Source of the DNA: Pseudomonas sp. ADAK18
GTDB taxonomy: Bacteria; Pseudomonadota; Gammaproteobacteria; Pseudomonadales; Pseudomonadaceae
Assembly (NCBI RefSeq): GCF_012935695.1
Contig: NZ_CP052859.1
Span: forward strand, 4,009,001 to 4,073,000
Length of the DNA: 64,000 bases
Reading direction: 5' to 3'
Shown here: in pieces, positions 24,560 through 33,686 of the stretch
How positions within the stretch are numbered: the first letter of the stretch is position 1
Layout of the letters: the number at the start of each line of letters is the position of its first letter
Position numbers and translations under genes: made by a program
Notes under the pieces: model-generated
Told to the model about the DNA's origin: nothing
Databases searched by the model: none
Seen by the model: only the letters and a program-made list of their open reading frames with translations

Positions 24560-26251
24560 TTACTTCTTCAAACCCAGCTTCTTCAGTTCTTCATCCCGCA
24601 ACTCACGGCGCAGGATCTTGCCAACGTTGGTGGTCGGCAGTGCATCGCGGAATTCTACGGCCTTCGGCACCTTGTAACCGGTGACGTTGGCGCGCATGTG
24701 CTCCATCACCTGGTCCTTGGTCAGGGTGGCACCCGGCTTGACCACGATGAAGATCTTGATGTGTTCCCCGGATTTTTCGTCTGGTACACCAATGGCCGCG
24801 CATTGCAGCACGCCCGGCAGGGTTGCCAGCACATCTTCCAGCTCATTGGGGTAAACGTTGAAACCGGAGACCAGAATCATGTCCTTCTTGCGATCGACGA
24901 TACGCATGTAGCCGTCCGGCTGGATGAGCGCAATATCACCGGTCTTCAACCAGCCTTCGCTGTCGAGGATCTCGGCGGTAGCGTCTTCACGCTGCCAGTA
25001 GCCTTTCATCACTTGAGGCCCCTTGATGCACAGCTCGCCGATTTCGCCCAGGGCCAGCTCGACGCCATCGTCGGAGATGACTTTGCACAGGGTCGATGGC
25101 ACCGGGATACCAATGGTGCCGATCTGGATATTCTGGATCGGGTTGACGGTGGCCACCGGGCTGGTTTCGGTCATGCCGTAACCTTCACAGATGGAACAGC
25201 CAGTGACCGCCTTCCAGCGCTCAGCCGCTGCCAATTGCAGGGCCATGCCACCGGACAGGGTGACTTTCAACGCCGAGAAATCCAGCTTGCGGAAGCCTTC
25301 GTTGTTGCACAGGGCCACAAACAAGGTATTGAGGCCGACAAAGCCGCTGAACTTCCACTTCGACAGTTCCTTGACCATTGCCGGCAGGTCGCGCGGGTTG
25401 CTGATCAGGATGTTGTGGTTGCCTATCAGCATCATCGCCATGCAATGAAAGGTGAAGGCGTAGATGTGGTACAGCGGCAACGGGGTGATCAGGATCTCGC
25501 AACCTTCGTTGAGGTTGGAGCCCATCAGCGCCTTGCATTGCAGCATGTTGGCCACCAGGTTGCGGTGGGTCAGCATTGCGCCCTTGGCCACGCCGGTGGT
25601 GCCACCGGTGTATTGCAGAACGGCCACGTCATCACTGTTGGGGCTGACTTCGTTGATCGGCAGGCCATGGCCCTTGGCCAGGACGTCGTTGAACTTGAGC
25701 GCCGTGGGCAAGTGATAGGCCGGAACCATTTTCTTCACGTATTTGATGACGCTGTTGATCAACAGCCGCTTGAGCGGCGGCAACAGGTCGGCCACTTCGG
25801 TGACGATCACATGCTTGACGGAAGTCTTGGGGACGACTTTTTCGGCCAGGTGGGCCATGTTGGCCAGGCACACCAGAGCCTTGGCTCCGGAGTCGTTGAA
25901 TTGGTGTTCCATTTCCCGCGCGGTGTACAGCGGGTTGGTATTGACCACAATCAGACCGGCGCGGATAGCACCGAACACGGCGACCGGGTACTGCAGGACG
26001 TTGGGCAGTTGCACGGCGATTCGATCACCGGGCTGTAAGTCGGTATGCTGTTGCAGGTACGCGGCAAACGCTCCAGACAGTTCGTACAACTCACCGTAGG
26101 TGAGGGTCTTGCCCAGGTTGCTGAAAGCCGGTTTGTCGGCGAAGCGTTGGCAGGACTGTTTCAGTACCGCCTGAATATTCGGATACTCGTCTGGATTGAT
26201 GTCTGCAGCAATCCCGGCAGGGTACTTATCCTTCCAAAAGTCTTCGATCAT
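24560..26251 (-). CDS. fadD1: Long-chain fatty acid-CoA ligase
   Basis: Activates long-chain fatty acids with ATP and CoA at the inner membrane for beta-oxidation. The 563-residue product has the AMP-binding loop YTGGTTGVAKGAMLTHRN near 212, GYGMTETSPVA near 358 and the FadD signature DRKKDMILVSGFNVYPNELE near 455. A close paralogue (fadD2) lies immediately upstream in the same direction, the tandem arrangement known from P. aeruginosa. It has its own strong terminator and a 374-base gap upstream, so it is probably separately transcribed. Confidence 0.95.
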   Translation of the reverse strand: MIEDFWKDKYPAGIAADINPDEYPNIQAVLKQSCQRFADKPAFSNLGKTLTYGELYELSGAFAAYLQQHTDLQPGDRIAVQLPNVLQYPVAVFGAIRAGLIVVNTNPLYTAREMEHQFNDSGAKALVCLANMAHLAEKVVPKTSVKHVIVTEVADLLPPLKRLLINSVIKYVKKMVPAYHLPTALKFNDVLAKGHGLPINEVSPNSDDVAVLQYTGGTTGVAKGAMLTHRNLVANMLQCKALMGSNLNEGCEILITPLPLYHIYAFTFHCMAMMLIGNHNILISNPRDLPAMVKELSKWKFSGFVGLNTLFVALCNNEGFRKLDFSALKVTLSGGMALQLAAAERWKAVTGCSICEGYGMTETSPVATVNPIQNIQIGTIGIPVPSTLCKVISDDGVELALGEIGELCIKGPQVMKGYWQREDATAEILDSEGWLKTGDIALIQPDGYMRIVDRKKDMILVSGFNVYPNELEDVLATLPGVLQCAAIGVPDEKSGEHIKIFIVVKPGATLTKDQVMEHMRANVTGYKVPKAVEFRDALPTTNVGKILRRELRDEELKKLGLKK

Positions 26252-26625
26252 GGAAGCCCACTCCTCAGCGACGCGAATTCATTCATCGCATTTGATGCGA
26301 TTATTATTTGTTTGTGTTTTTTAGGGTGAGTCTGGCTGTTTCAAGCAGGCCGAGATGTCACAAAGCGCGCCGAGAGTAGCAGCTTTGCCAAAGGCCGCCT
26401 AGAGCCAAAAGCGGCCCCTACAGTCATAAACATGACTCAAGAATATCCAGTAGTCATATTTAGAGCAAAGATTCTATATGCTGTGAAATGGCTCTAGATC
26501 AGGGGTGTACGCAATAAATGTGGGAGCGGACTTGCTCGCGAAGAGGCGGTGTCAGTCAACTATGCATTAACTGACCCACCGCCTTCGCGAGCAAGCCCGC
26601 TCCCACATTTTGACCGCATTTCAAA
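26252..26625. other. Intergenic region between fadD1 and fadD2
   Basis: No gene is visible. The part next to fadD1 is AT-rich (TTATTATTTGTTTGTG) and should hold its promoter. The right third is the REP doublet at 26517-26610, which follows the fadD2 stop and may end or stabilise that transcript. Confidence 0.6.
26517..26610. repeat. REP doublet (REPIN), GTGGGAGCGGGCTTGCTCGC family
   Basis: AATGTGGGAGCGGACTTGCT then CGCGAAGAGGCGGTG, inverted about 30 bases later, ending GCAAGCCCGCTCCCACATT. The left arm has GGACTT for GGGCTT. Confidence 0.93.
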
Positions 26626-28314
26626 TCAAGCGATGTCGCGAAGCTCGCGCCGCAAGATCTTGCCTACCGGCGTCATCGGCAGCGAATCCCTCAGCACAAT
26701 GTGCTTGGGCACCTTGTAACCCGTGAAGTTGACCTTGCAGTAAGCCTTCAGCTCCTCAAGGCTGACACCTTGGGCACGAGCCACAACAAACAGCTTCACA
26801 GCTTCTCCGGTGCGCTCATCTGGCACACCGATCACCGCGCAACTGGCAACACTCGGATGTGCCATGACCACATCTTCGATTTCGTTGGGGTAAACGTTAA
26901 AGCCCGAGACGATGATCAGGTCCTTCTTGCGATCCACAATACGCACAAAGCCATCCGGGTCGATCACGGCAATGTCGCCCGTCTTGAGCCAGCCTTCAGC
27001 ATCCAGGGTCTCAGCAGTGGCGGCTGGCTGCTGCCAATAGCCCTTCATCACTTGCGGACCTTTCACACACAACTCGCCTCGTTCGCCCAAGGGCAATTCC
27101 GCGCCTTCATCATTGATGACCTTCATCGCCGTTCCCGGCACCGGAATACCCACGGTTCCCAACCGCGATTTGTTGCCATAGGGATTGGTACTGGCCACCG
27201 GCGAAGTTTCGGTCAAGCCATAGCCCTCGCCGATTGCGCAGCCGGTGAGTTGCTGCCAACGCTCGGCAGTGGCCTTCACCAGCGCGGTACCGCCAGAGTT
27301 GGTGAGCTTGAGGTGGGAAAAGTCGAGGCTCTTGAAGTCCGGATGGTCCATCAGCGCCACAAACAGCGTGTTGAGACCCAGCAGCCCGGTAAAGCGCCAC
27401 TTTTTCAGCTCCTTGATAAACCCGCCAATGTCCCTGGGGTTAGTGATCAGCACGTTGTGATTGCCGGACACCATCATGCACATGCAATTCGCGGTGAACG
27501 CATAGATGTGGTAAAGCGGCAGCGGCGCGATCATCACCTCCTGCCCTTCCTTGATCAGCGGGTGACCGTCGTCGCCCAGTTGCGACATGCAGGCGCGCAC
27601 TTGCTGCATGTTGGCGACCAGGTTGCCATGGGTGAGCATCGCGCCCTTGGCGAGACCAGTGGTGCCGCCGGTGTATTGCAGCACGGCGATGTCGTCCAGG
27701 GTGACCGGGTGGCGCGTAATGCCCTGGCCCGCGCCCATCCGCAAGGCACGCTTGAAGGAGACAGCCCGGGGCAAGCTGTAGGCCGGGACCATTTTCTTCA
27801 CCTTGTCGACCACGGTGTTGATCAGCCAACCCTTGGCGGCGGGCATCATGTCGCCCATCTTCGCTTCGATCAGGTACTCGATCTCGGTATCAGTGGTGAC
27901 TTCCTGAACCCGCGAACCAAACAGATTCAGGTAGACCAGCGCGCGAACGCCCGCATCCTTGAATTGGTGGCGCATCTCACGCGGGGTGTACAAAGGATTG
28001 GTGTTGACCACGACCAGCCCGGCGCGCAGGGCACCGAACACGGCAACCGGGTATTGCAGGACATTAGGCATCTGTACGGCGATGCGGTCGCCCGGCTTGA
28101 GGTCGGTGTGTTGTTGCAGGTAACCGGCGAACGCAGCGCTCTGGCGCTCAAGCTCGGCGTAGGTCAGTGTAACCCCCATGTTGCTGAACGCAGGACGATC
28201 GGCAAAGGTCTTGCAGGAACGCTCGAAGACTTCGATCACCGACTTGTAGACGGTCAGGTCGATGTCGGTGGGAACGCCCGCCTGGCGTTTGTCATTCCAG
28301 AAATCAGGTTGCAT
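26626..28314 (-). CDS. fadD2: Long-chain fatty acid-CoA ligase, second copy
   Basis: Paralogue of fadD1, 562 residues from the ATG at 28314, the length of its partner; the frame is open a further 62 codons but that part has no family character. Motifs: YTGGTTGLAKGAMLTHGN, GYGLTETSPVA and DRKKDLIIVSGFNVYPNEIE. In P. aeruginosa the two enzymes differ in chain-length preference and expression. It is divergent from a monoacylglycerol-lipase-like gene, whose product could supply its fatty-acid substrate. Confidence 0.94.
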   Translation of the reverse strand: MQPDFWNDKRQAGVPTDIDLTVYKSVIEVFERSCKTFADRPAFSNMGVTLTYAELERQSAAFAGYLQQHTDLKPGDRIAVQMPNVLQYPVAVFGALRAGLVVVNTNPLYTPREMRHQFKDAGVRALVYLNLFGSRVQEVTTDTEIEYLIEAKMGDMMPAAKGWLINTVVDKVKKMVPAYSLPRAVSFKRALRMGAGQGITRHPVTLDDIAVLQYTGGTTGLAKGAMLTHGNLVANMQQVRACMSQLGDDGHPLIKEGQEVMIAPLPLYHIYAFTANCMCMMVSGNHNVLITNPRDIGGFIKELKKWRFTGLLGLNTLFVALMDHPDFKSLDFSHLKLTNSGGTALVKATAERWQQLTGCAIGEGYGLTETSPVASTNPYGNKSRLGTVGIPVPGTAMKVINDEGAELPLGERGELCVKGPQVMKGYWQQPAATAETLDAEGWLKTGDIAVIDPDGFVRIVDRKKDLIIVSGFNVYPNEIEDVVMAHPSVASCAVIGVPDERTGEAVKLFVVARAQGVSLEELKAYCKVNFTGYKVPKHIVLRDSLPMTPVGKILRRELRDIA

Positions 28315-28523
28315 TATTCTTGTCCTCTTACCTGAATGTGTCCGGCCGCTTTCTACTGCTATGACAAGCGGAGCTTTGGGGACGTTAGCAGCTATGGCCA
28401 AACAGGCAAACACACAAAAACGTGTCATTGATTGTATGAATCTTGTCCCTGAGGCCTGGACTGATCTGACGACCCTCGGCAGATGAGCTATACACAGCAA
28501 CGACCCTGAGCAAAGGAAGCGCC

Positions 28524-29468
28524 ATGAATCACACCACTTTCTGGCTGACCGCGAATGACCGCAGTCGCCTGTACGTCAACCAATGGCTGCCGGACGAACC
28601 GCCCAAGGCGTTGATCATGCTCGCCCACGGCATGGCCGAGCACAGTGGTCGCTACGCCCGCCTGGCCGAAGCGTTGTGTGGCGCCGGCTACGGCCTGTAT
28701 GCCCCCGACCAGCGCGGTCACGGCCGGACAGCCGATGAAGGCACCCTAGGGCTGTTCGCCGAGCGTGATGGCTGGAATAAAGTAGTCGGTGACCTCGCCA
28801 GCCTCAACCAACACATCGGCCAGCAGCAGCCTGGGCTGCCAATCATTCTGCTGGGCCACAGCATGGGTAGCTATATCGCCCAGGCCTACCTGCTGCATCA
28901 CAGCGCCAGCCTCAATGGGGCCATTCTCAGCGGCTCGAATTTCCAACCGGTGGCGCTGTACCGCGCAGCCAAAGTGATCGCCCACGTCGAACGCTTGCGT
29001 CAGGGCCTCAGGGGCCGCAGCGCGCTGATCGATTTCCTGTCGTTTGGCTCGTTCAACAAGGCGTTCAAACCCAATCGCACTGCGTTCGATTGGCTCAGCC
29101 GCGACCCTGACGAGGTCGATAAGTATGTCAGCGACCCACTGTGTGGCTTCCGCTGCACCAACCAGCTATGGATCGACCTGTTGGGTGGCTTGCAGCAAAT
29201 CAGCAAAGCGTCCAATCTCGCTCAGATCGATCCGGGCCTGCCGATCCTGGTGATGGGTGGTGAATGTGATCCGGTCAGTGAAGGCAAGCGTCTCAAAAGC
29301 CTGGCCCATGCCCTGCGTGATGGGGGTTGCCAGAACCTGCAACTGAATATTTACCCGCAGGCACGCCACGAATTGTTCAACGAAACCAACCGCGACGCGG
29401 TCACAGCCGATGTACTGGCGTGGCTGGCGCAGGCCGTCAACCTGCGCCGCCCTGCACGCTGCGAATGA
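28524..29468 (+). CDS. Alpha/beta hydrolase, monoacylglycerol-lipase type
   Basis: A 314-residue serine hydrolase of the lysophospholipase/monoglyceride-lipase group. The oxyanion HGMAEHSGRY is near 36, the nucleophile elbow GHSMGS near 112, the acid in GGECDPVSEG and the base His in ARHELFNE near 283. No signal peptide. It lies between fadD2 (divergent) and a MaoC hydratase in the same direction, so fatty acids it frees would go to FadD and beta-oxidation. AAAGGAAG is about 10 bases ahead of the ATG. Confidence 0.92.
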   Translation: MNHTTFWLTANDRSRLYVNQWLPDEPPKALIMLAHGMAEHSGRYARLAEALCGAGYGLYAPDQRGHGRTADEGTLGLFAERDGWNKVVGDLASLNQHIGQQQPGLPIILLGHSMGSYIAQAYLLHHSASLNGAILSGSNFQPVALYRAAKVIAHVERLRQGLRGRSALIDFLSFGSFNKAFKPNRTAFDWLSRDPDEVDKYVSDPLCGFRCTNQLWIDLLGGLQQISKASNLAQIDPGLPILVMGGECDPVSEGKRLKSLAHALRDGGCQNLQLNIYPQARHELFNETNRDAVTADVLAWLAQAVNLRRPARCE

Positions 29469-29481
29469 ACGTCTAAATATT

Positions 29482-29500
29482 TTCGTTTAAAATCAACGAA
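29482..29500. promoter_or_regulatory. Inverted repeat before the MaoC gene
   Basis: TTCGTT, TAAAATC, AACGAA: a perfect six-base inverted repeat about 37 bases before the MaoC start in an AT-rich stretch. It could be an operator or part of the promoter region; no regulator can be named. Confidence 0.35.
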
Positions 29501-29536
29501 TTAAGATTATTGATTAGCCACAGGATGCACCATTAG

Positions 29537-30007
29537 ATGACCCAGGTTACCAACACTCCGTACGAAGCCCTCGAAGTCGGCCAGACCGCCAGCTACAGCA
29601 AAACCGTCGAAGAGCGCGATATCCAGCTGTTCGCAGCGATGTCCGGCGACCACAACCCGGTACACCTGGATGCCGAATTCGCCAAAGCCACCATGTTCAA
29701 GGAGCGCATTGCCCACGGCATGTTCAGCGGCGCCCTGATCAGTGCGGCAGTGGCGTGTGAGTTGCCTGGGCCAGGCACTATCTATATCGGCCAGCAAATG
29801 AGCTTCCAGAAGCCGGTAAAAATCGGCGACACCCTGACCGTGCGTCTGGAAATTCTCGAGAAGCTGCCAAAGTTCCGCGTGCGGATCGCCACTCGAGTGT
29901 TCAACCAACGTGATGAGTTGGTGGTGGACGGTGAGGCGGAAATCCTGGCGCCACGCAAGCAACAGGTCGTGACCTTGACCGAGTTGCCGGCCATCAGCAT
30001 CGGCTAA
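29537..30007 (+). CDS. MaoC-like (R)-specific enoyl-CoA hydratase
   Basis: A 156-residue single hot-dog domain. The hydratase motif is AAMSGDHNPVHLDAEFAKAT with FKERIAHGMFSGALIS, including the catalytic Asp and His. Such enzymes hydrate trans-2-enoyl-CoA to (R)-3-hydroxyacyl-CoA, linking beta-oxidation to polyhydroxyalkanoate or lipid synthesis (PhaJ-like). Location after the lipase-like and fadD genes agrees. The frame ends 14 bases before a strong terminator. Confidence 0.92.
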   Translation: MTQVTNTPYEALEVGQTASYSKTVEERDIQLFAAMSGDHNPVHLDAEFAKATMFKERIAHGMFSGALISAAVACELPGPGTIYIGQQMSFQKPVKIGDTLTVRLEILEKLPKFRVRIATRVFNQRDELVVDGEAEILAPRKQQVVTLTELPAISIG

Positions 30008-30020
30008 GCCTGTGCTCATG

Positions 30021-30048
30021 AAAAAGCCCCCCATCGACGGGGCTTTTT
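30021..30048. terminator. Terminator between MaoC and DUF2383 genes
   Basis: AAAAAGCCCC, eight bases, GGGGCTTTTT. It has T-runs on both strands and lies between converging genes, so it probably works both ways. Confidence 0.9.
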
Positions 30049-30063
30049 CTATTCAGCCACGAC

Positions 30064-30531
30064 TCAAGATTGAGCGCGAGCCTGGTTACGCAGGGCTTTC
30101 ACCTGATCATGATTGCGTTGCGCACCGTGGAACTGGCGCTCAACCAGATCACGAATAGCCACCAGGTTGTGCTTGTTGATCTTCTCGATCGCTTCTTTAT
30201 AAGCCTTCAACGCATGGTCTTCACCGCGCTCGGCTTCGTTCAGAACAGCCTCTTCATCCTTGCCAGTCACCATCGACTTAACGTCGACCCAGCCGCGGTG
30301 CAATGCACCTGCGACACTACCGGACTTTTCCGGGTCGCCACCCAAGGCACGCACAGCGGTTTGCAGTTCTGCGGCAGCGGTAGCGCAGTCAGCGGAACGC
30401 TTGACGAACAGCGCCTTGAGCTCTGGATGCTTGATATCTTCGGCGCAGGTCTCGAAGCCTTGCTGGCCGTCTTTACTGGTCTCGATCAGGTCATTAAGCA
30501 CAGAGATCGATTCTTTGTTGATATCAGTCAT
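30064..30531 (-). CDS. PA2169-family four-helix bundle protein (DUF2383)
   Basis: A 155-residue, mostly helical protein with ferritin-like regularity: SISVLNDLIETSKDGQQGFE, CATAAAELQTAVRALGGDPE, GSVAGALHRGWVDVKSMVTG, then AERGEDHALKAYKEAIEK. The His and Glu spacing is that of the family, whose function is unknown; several members are induced in stationary phase or envelope stress. It is a single gene ending at a shared terminator. Confidence 0.9.
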   Translation of the reverse strand: MTDINKESISVLNDLIETSKDGQQGFETCAEDIKHPELKALFVKRSADCATAAAELQTAVRALGGDPEKSGSVAGALHRGWVDVKSMVTGKDEEAVLNEAERGEDHALKAYKEAIEKINKHNLVAIRDLVERQFHGAQRNHDQVKALRNQARAQS

Positions 30532-30736
30532 TTTTCAACTCCTTCGCGGGTTATGAAACTTAACTTATTGATTGCAGCGCCCGTGCCAGCTCTTGATAAA
30601 TTAATTATTTGTTATTTTTCAATAAGTTATTTATTGACCGAAAATCTGTATCCGTTTTTTTTGCATGATCTGTCATTTGGCCTGCATGCAGAATGCCTGT
30701 ATTTTCCAAGCCATCGACTCAAACGCCTGAAGCCCA

Positions 30737-30973
30737 ATGAATCCTGAAAAACTTGAACTGCTGATCACCCGTGAAATGCCCTTCGGCAAGTACAAGGGGC
30801 GGATCATCGCCGACCTGCCCGGCCCCTACCTGAACTGGTTTGCCCGTGAAGGCTTTCCTCACGGTGAACTGGGCGGTCTTCTGGCGTTGATGCAGGAGAT
30901 CGACCACAACGGCCTCTCCGAGCTGCTGGAACCACTGCGCGCCAAACACGGCAAGCCCGCCCCCCGCCACTAA
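30737..30973 (+). CDS. DUF3820 family small protein
   Basis: A 78-residue protein matching DUF3820 (Pfam name: putative quorum-sensing-regulated virulence factor): MPFGKYKGRIIADLPGPYLN then WFAREGFPHGELGGLLALMQ is the whole domain. The name comes from a structure and expression study of a P. aeruginosa member; no activity is established. The gene is followed after 13 bases by an aminotransferase gene in the same direction. Confidence 0.9.
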   Translation: MNPEKLELLITREMPFGKYKGRIIADLPGPYLNWFAREGFPHGELGGLLALMQEIDHNGLSELLEPLRAKHGKPAPRH

Positions 30974-30986
30974 GTAGAGCCCGAAC

Positions 30987-32165
30987 ATGCAACGGAACGC
31001 ACAAGACGAAACTCACTGGCAGGCCATCGCCCAGCGCTATGACCTGGAGCCCGGCCCCATCAACCTGGAAAACGGGTACTTCGGACGCATGAGTCGCGCA
31101 GTGCTTGAGCAGTACCAGGACAATGTTGCCTTCATCAATCGCAGCAACTCGATCTATGTGCGCCAGCGTTACGAGCAGGGCGAAAACGTCGAGGTCCGTA
31201 ACCAACTGGCGCAGTTGCTGGACGCCGATCCCGAAGCTATCGCCCTCACCCGCTGCGCCTCCGACGCGCTGCAATCTCTGATCCGCAATTACAACCGCTT
31301 ACAGCCAGGCGATCAGGTGCTGATCAGCGACCTGGAATACGACACCGTCAAAGGCGCCGTGCGCTGGCTGGCGCGCCACCGTGGGGTGGAGGTGATCGAA
31401 ATTGCCCACGAACACCCGGCCAGCTTCGACAGCCTGGTGCAGACCTATCGCGATGCCTTCGTGAGTTACCCTCGCCTCAAATTGCTGGCGCTGACCTACG
31501 TCACCCACCGCACCGGACTGGTGATGCCGGTAGAGGCCATTGCGAGCGCCGCTCGGGAATACGGGGTTGATGTGATCCTCGACGGCGCCCACGCCCTGGG
31601 CCAGATTGAATTCAACCTGGCCCAGCTGGGCATCGCCTTTGCGGGGTTCAACCTGCACAAGTGGATTGGCGCGCCGTTGACCCTGGGCTTTATCTATATC
31701 GACCCGCAGCGGCTGGCGGATATTGATCCGGATATGGGTGAGTTTCACTACCCGACTACCGATGTACGCGCTCGTACGCCCTACAGCACGCCGAATTTTC
31801 CAGCGCTGATGACGTTGCCGCTGGTATTTGAGGAGCATCGGTTGTTGGGGGGCGCGCAGGCCAAAGGCGCCCGGCTCAACTACCTGCGGGATTTGTGGGT
31901 GCGTGAGGTGCGGCAGTTACCGGGGGTTGAGGTGCTGACGCCGGATGATCCACGGCTGTACTGCGCGATTACGTCGTTCAAGTTCACCCATCAGATGGAT
32001 CAGCAAGTAATGGCGGATCGCTTGCTCAAGGAGTACGACCTGTTTACCACGACCCGCAGCGGTGCCTCGTTTGGCAGCTGTATTCGCGTGACGCCTGGGT
32101 TTGTGACTTCAGCGGCGGATATCCATGTTCTGATCAAAGCCATTACCGAGCTGGCCACAAACTAA
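30987..32165 (+). CDS. Class V aminotransferase, isopenicillin-epimerase-like
   Basis: A 392-residue PLP enzyme. INLENGYFGRMSR at the N-terminus and LTRCASDALQSL near 90 are typical of the isopenicillin-N-epimerase/CsdA-like group; DVILDGAHALGQIEF near 195 carries the Asp and His that contact PLP; FNLHKWIGAPLTLGF near 220 holds the Schiff-base lysine. Substrate is unknown. A REP-derived hairpin follows immediately after the stop. Confidence 0.9.
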   Translation: MQRNAQDETHWQAIAQRYDLEPGPINLENGYFGRMSRAVLEQYQDNVAFINRSNSIYVRQRYEQGENVEVRNQLAQLLDADPEAIALTRCASDALQSLIRNYNRLQPGDQVLISDLEYDTVKGAVRWLARHRGVEVIEIAHEHPASFDSLVQTYRDAFVSYPRLKLLALTYVTHRTGLVMPVEAIASAAREYGVDVILDGAHALGQIEFNLAQLGIAFAGFNLHKWIGAPLTLGFIYIDPQRLADIDPDMGEFHYPTTDVRARTPYSTPNFPALMTLPLVFEEHRLLGGAQAKGARLNYLRDLWVREVRQLPGVEVLTPDDPRLYCAITSFKFTHQMDQQVMADRLLKEYDLFTTTRSGASFGSCIRVTPGFVTSAADIHVLIKAITELATN

Positions 32166-32197
32166 ATGTGGGAGCTGGCTTGCCTGCTCCCACATTT
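32165..32197 (+). terminator. REP-derived hairpin after the aminotransferase
   Basis: AATGTGGGAGC, ten bases, GCTCCCACATT, then TTTTGA. A perfect 11-base stem beginning at the last base of the stop codon. The arms are the head of the GTGGGAGC REP family, so a shrunken REP appears to act as the terminator. Confidence 0.75.
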
Positions 32198-32213
32198 TGA
32201 CCGAATTTCGCAT

Positions 32214-32246
32214 AAAAAAAAGCGGCGCACCGACCAAGTGCACCGC
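32214..32246 (-). terminator. Terminator of the zwf-pgl-eda operon
   Basis: On the minus strand GCGGTGCAC, seven bases, GTGCGCCGC, then eight T. One G-T pair in the stem. It is 44 bases after the eda stop. Confidence 0.85.
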
Positions 32247-32289
32247 AAAAATGCCGTAGAACACAGCAACAACGATTCGGTAAATCCAA

Positions 32290-32955
32290 TCAGTCCAGCA
32301 GCGCCAGTGCCTCAGCGGTGGTTTCCTGAATACGCGCCCAGTCGCCGTTCTTGATCCACTCCGGATCAAGCATCCAGCTCCCGCCCACGCACATCACATT
32401 CTTCAACGCCATGTAGCTCTTGATATTCGCCGGGCCAACGCCGCCAGTCGGGCAGAATTTCACTTCGCCGAACGGGCCGCCCAGAGCCTTGATCGCGGCG
32501 ACCCCACCACTGACTTCCGCCGGGAACAACTTGAAGCGGCGATAGCCCAGACCATAGCCTTCCATGATGCCTGACGCATTGCTGATACCTGGCAGCAACG
32601 GGATCGGGCTGTGCACCGAGGCTTCCAGCAGGTCACGGGTAATGCCCGGGGTGACGATAAATTGCGAGCCTGCGACTTCCGCCGCTTCGAGCATGGTGCG
32701 ATCCAGCACAGTGCCAGCACCGGTGCACAGCTCCGGACGCTGCTCACGCAACACCTGAATGGCCTTGAGGCCGAACTGCGAACGTAGGGTCACTTCCAGT
32801 GCGGTCAAACCACCGGCCGCCAGGGCATCGGCCAACGGCAGAATGTCCTGTTCGCGGGCAATGGTGATCACTGGCAGAATCCGCGCCTTGGCACAGAGGC
32901 TGTCGATCAAGGCAACTTTGTCCGCCATGGAAACGGTGGGTTGAGGGCTTTTCAT
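32290..32955 (-). CDS. eda: 2-dehydro-3-deoxy-phosphogluconate (KDPG) aldolase
   Basis: Splits KDPG to pyruvate and glyceraldehyde-3-phosphate, the last Entner-Doudoroff step. The class I aldolase motifs are all seen: ILPVITIA, LEVTLRS with the catalytic Glu, CTGAGTVLD, FKLFPAE with the Schiff-base Lys, and FCPTGGV. From the ATG at 32955 it is 221 residues; AAGGA lies eight bases before it, while the frame to 32982 would overlap pgl further. It is third in the zwf-pgl-eda operon. Confidence 0.96.
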   Translation of the reverse strand: MKSPQPTVSMADKVALIDSLCAKARILPVITIAREQDILPLADALAAGGLTALEVTLRSQFGLKAIQVLREQRPELCTGAGTVLDRTMLEAAEVAGSQFIVTPGITRDLLEASVHSPIPLLPGISNASGIMEGYGLGYRRFKLFPAEVSGGVAAIKALGGPFGEVKFCPTGGVGPANIKSYMALKNVMCVGGSWMLDPEWIKNGDWARIQETTAEALALLD

Positions 32956-32972
32956 CGCGGCTGATCCTTGGC

Positions 32973-33686
32973 TCATGGGCACCAGTAAATCTCTAAAGTA
33001 GGTTGCAAAAACGCCCGAACCGGCATGGCAGCAACATCGTCACTGGCCAGCGCTGCGCTCAGGGTGGTGAGTTTCGAACTGCCGGAGATCGACAATACGG
33101 TGTAGTTGGCCGTGGCCAGTAATGCGCGGCTCATGGTCAGACGCTGATGGGGCACGGTCGGTGCCAACATCGGCCAGCAACGGCGACTGCCATCCGGCTT
33201 CAACGCATCCAGCAGATTCGGGCTGTTGGGGAACAACGATGCGGTATGACCGTCATCCCCCATACCCAGCACCAGCACATCAATTGCCGGCAACTCTGCC
33301 AACTGGCGGTCGGCCAGTTCGGCGGCGTCTTCAAGATTGGCGGCAACGTGGTACAGGCTCAAAAACTTCGCCTTGGCCGCCGGGCCTTGCAGCAGGTATT
33401 TCTTCAGAAGGCCGGCGTTGCTGTCGGCGTGCTCCACCGGCACCCAGCGCTCGTCGGCCAGGGTGATGGTCACCTTGGACCAGTCCAGGCCTTGTTTGGC
33501 CAGGTTCTGGAAAAACGCCACCGGGCTGCGACCGCCGGACACCACCAGCACAGCTTCGCCACGGGCACTGATGGCCGCGCGCAGTTGTTCAGCCACGTCA
33601 TTGGCCAAGCCTTCGGCCAGCAACACCGGGTTACGGTACTCATGAGCGCTGACGCCCAGAGGCAGTTTCAATTCAGATATCGCCAT
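32973..33686 (-). CDS. pgl: 6-phosphogluconolactonase
   Basis: Hydrolyses 6-phosphogluconolactone. The 237-residue product has [12 protein letters not shown] near 49, LADERWVP near 76 and [16 protein letters not shown] near 140, the DevB/Pgl family marks. It starts at the ATG at 33686, inside the zwf coding end (14-base overlap), so its translation is coupled to zwf. Confidence 0.96.
   Translation of the reverse strand: MAISELKLPLGVSAHEYRNPVLLAEGLANDVAEQLRAAISARGEAVLVVSGGRSPVAFFQNLAKQGLDWSKVTITLADERWVPVEHADSNAGLLKKYLLQGPAAKAKFLSLYHVAANLEDAAELADRQLAELPAIDVLVLGMGDDGHTASLFPNSPNLLDALKPDGSRRCWPMLAPTVPHQRLTMSRALLATANYTVLSISGSSKLTTLSAALASDDVAAMPVRAFLQPTLEIYWCP

Noticed and set aside
26626..28500. 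The longer fadD2 frame with 62 extra N-terminal residues
   Set aside because: The extra part has no family similarity and would make the protein longer than its paralogue; the ATG at 28314 gives the normal length.
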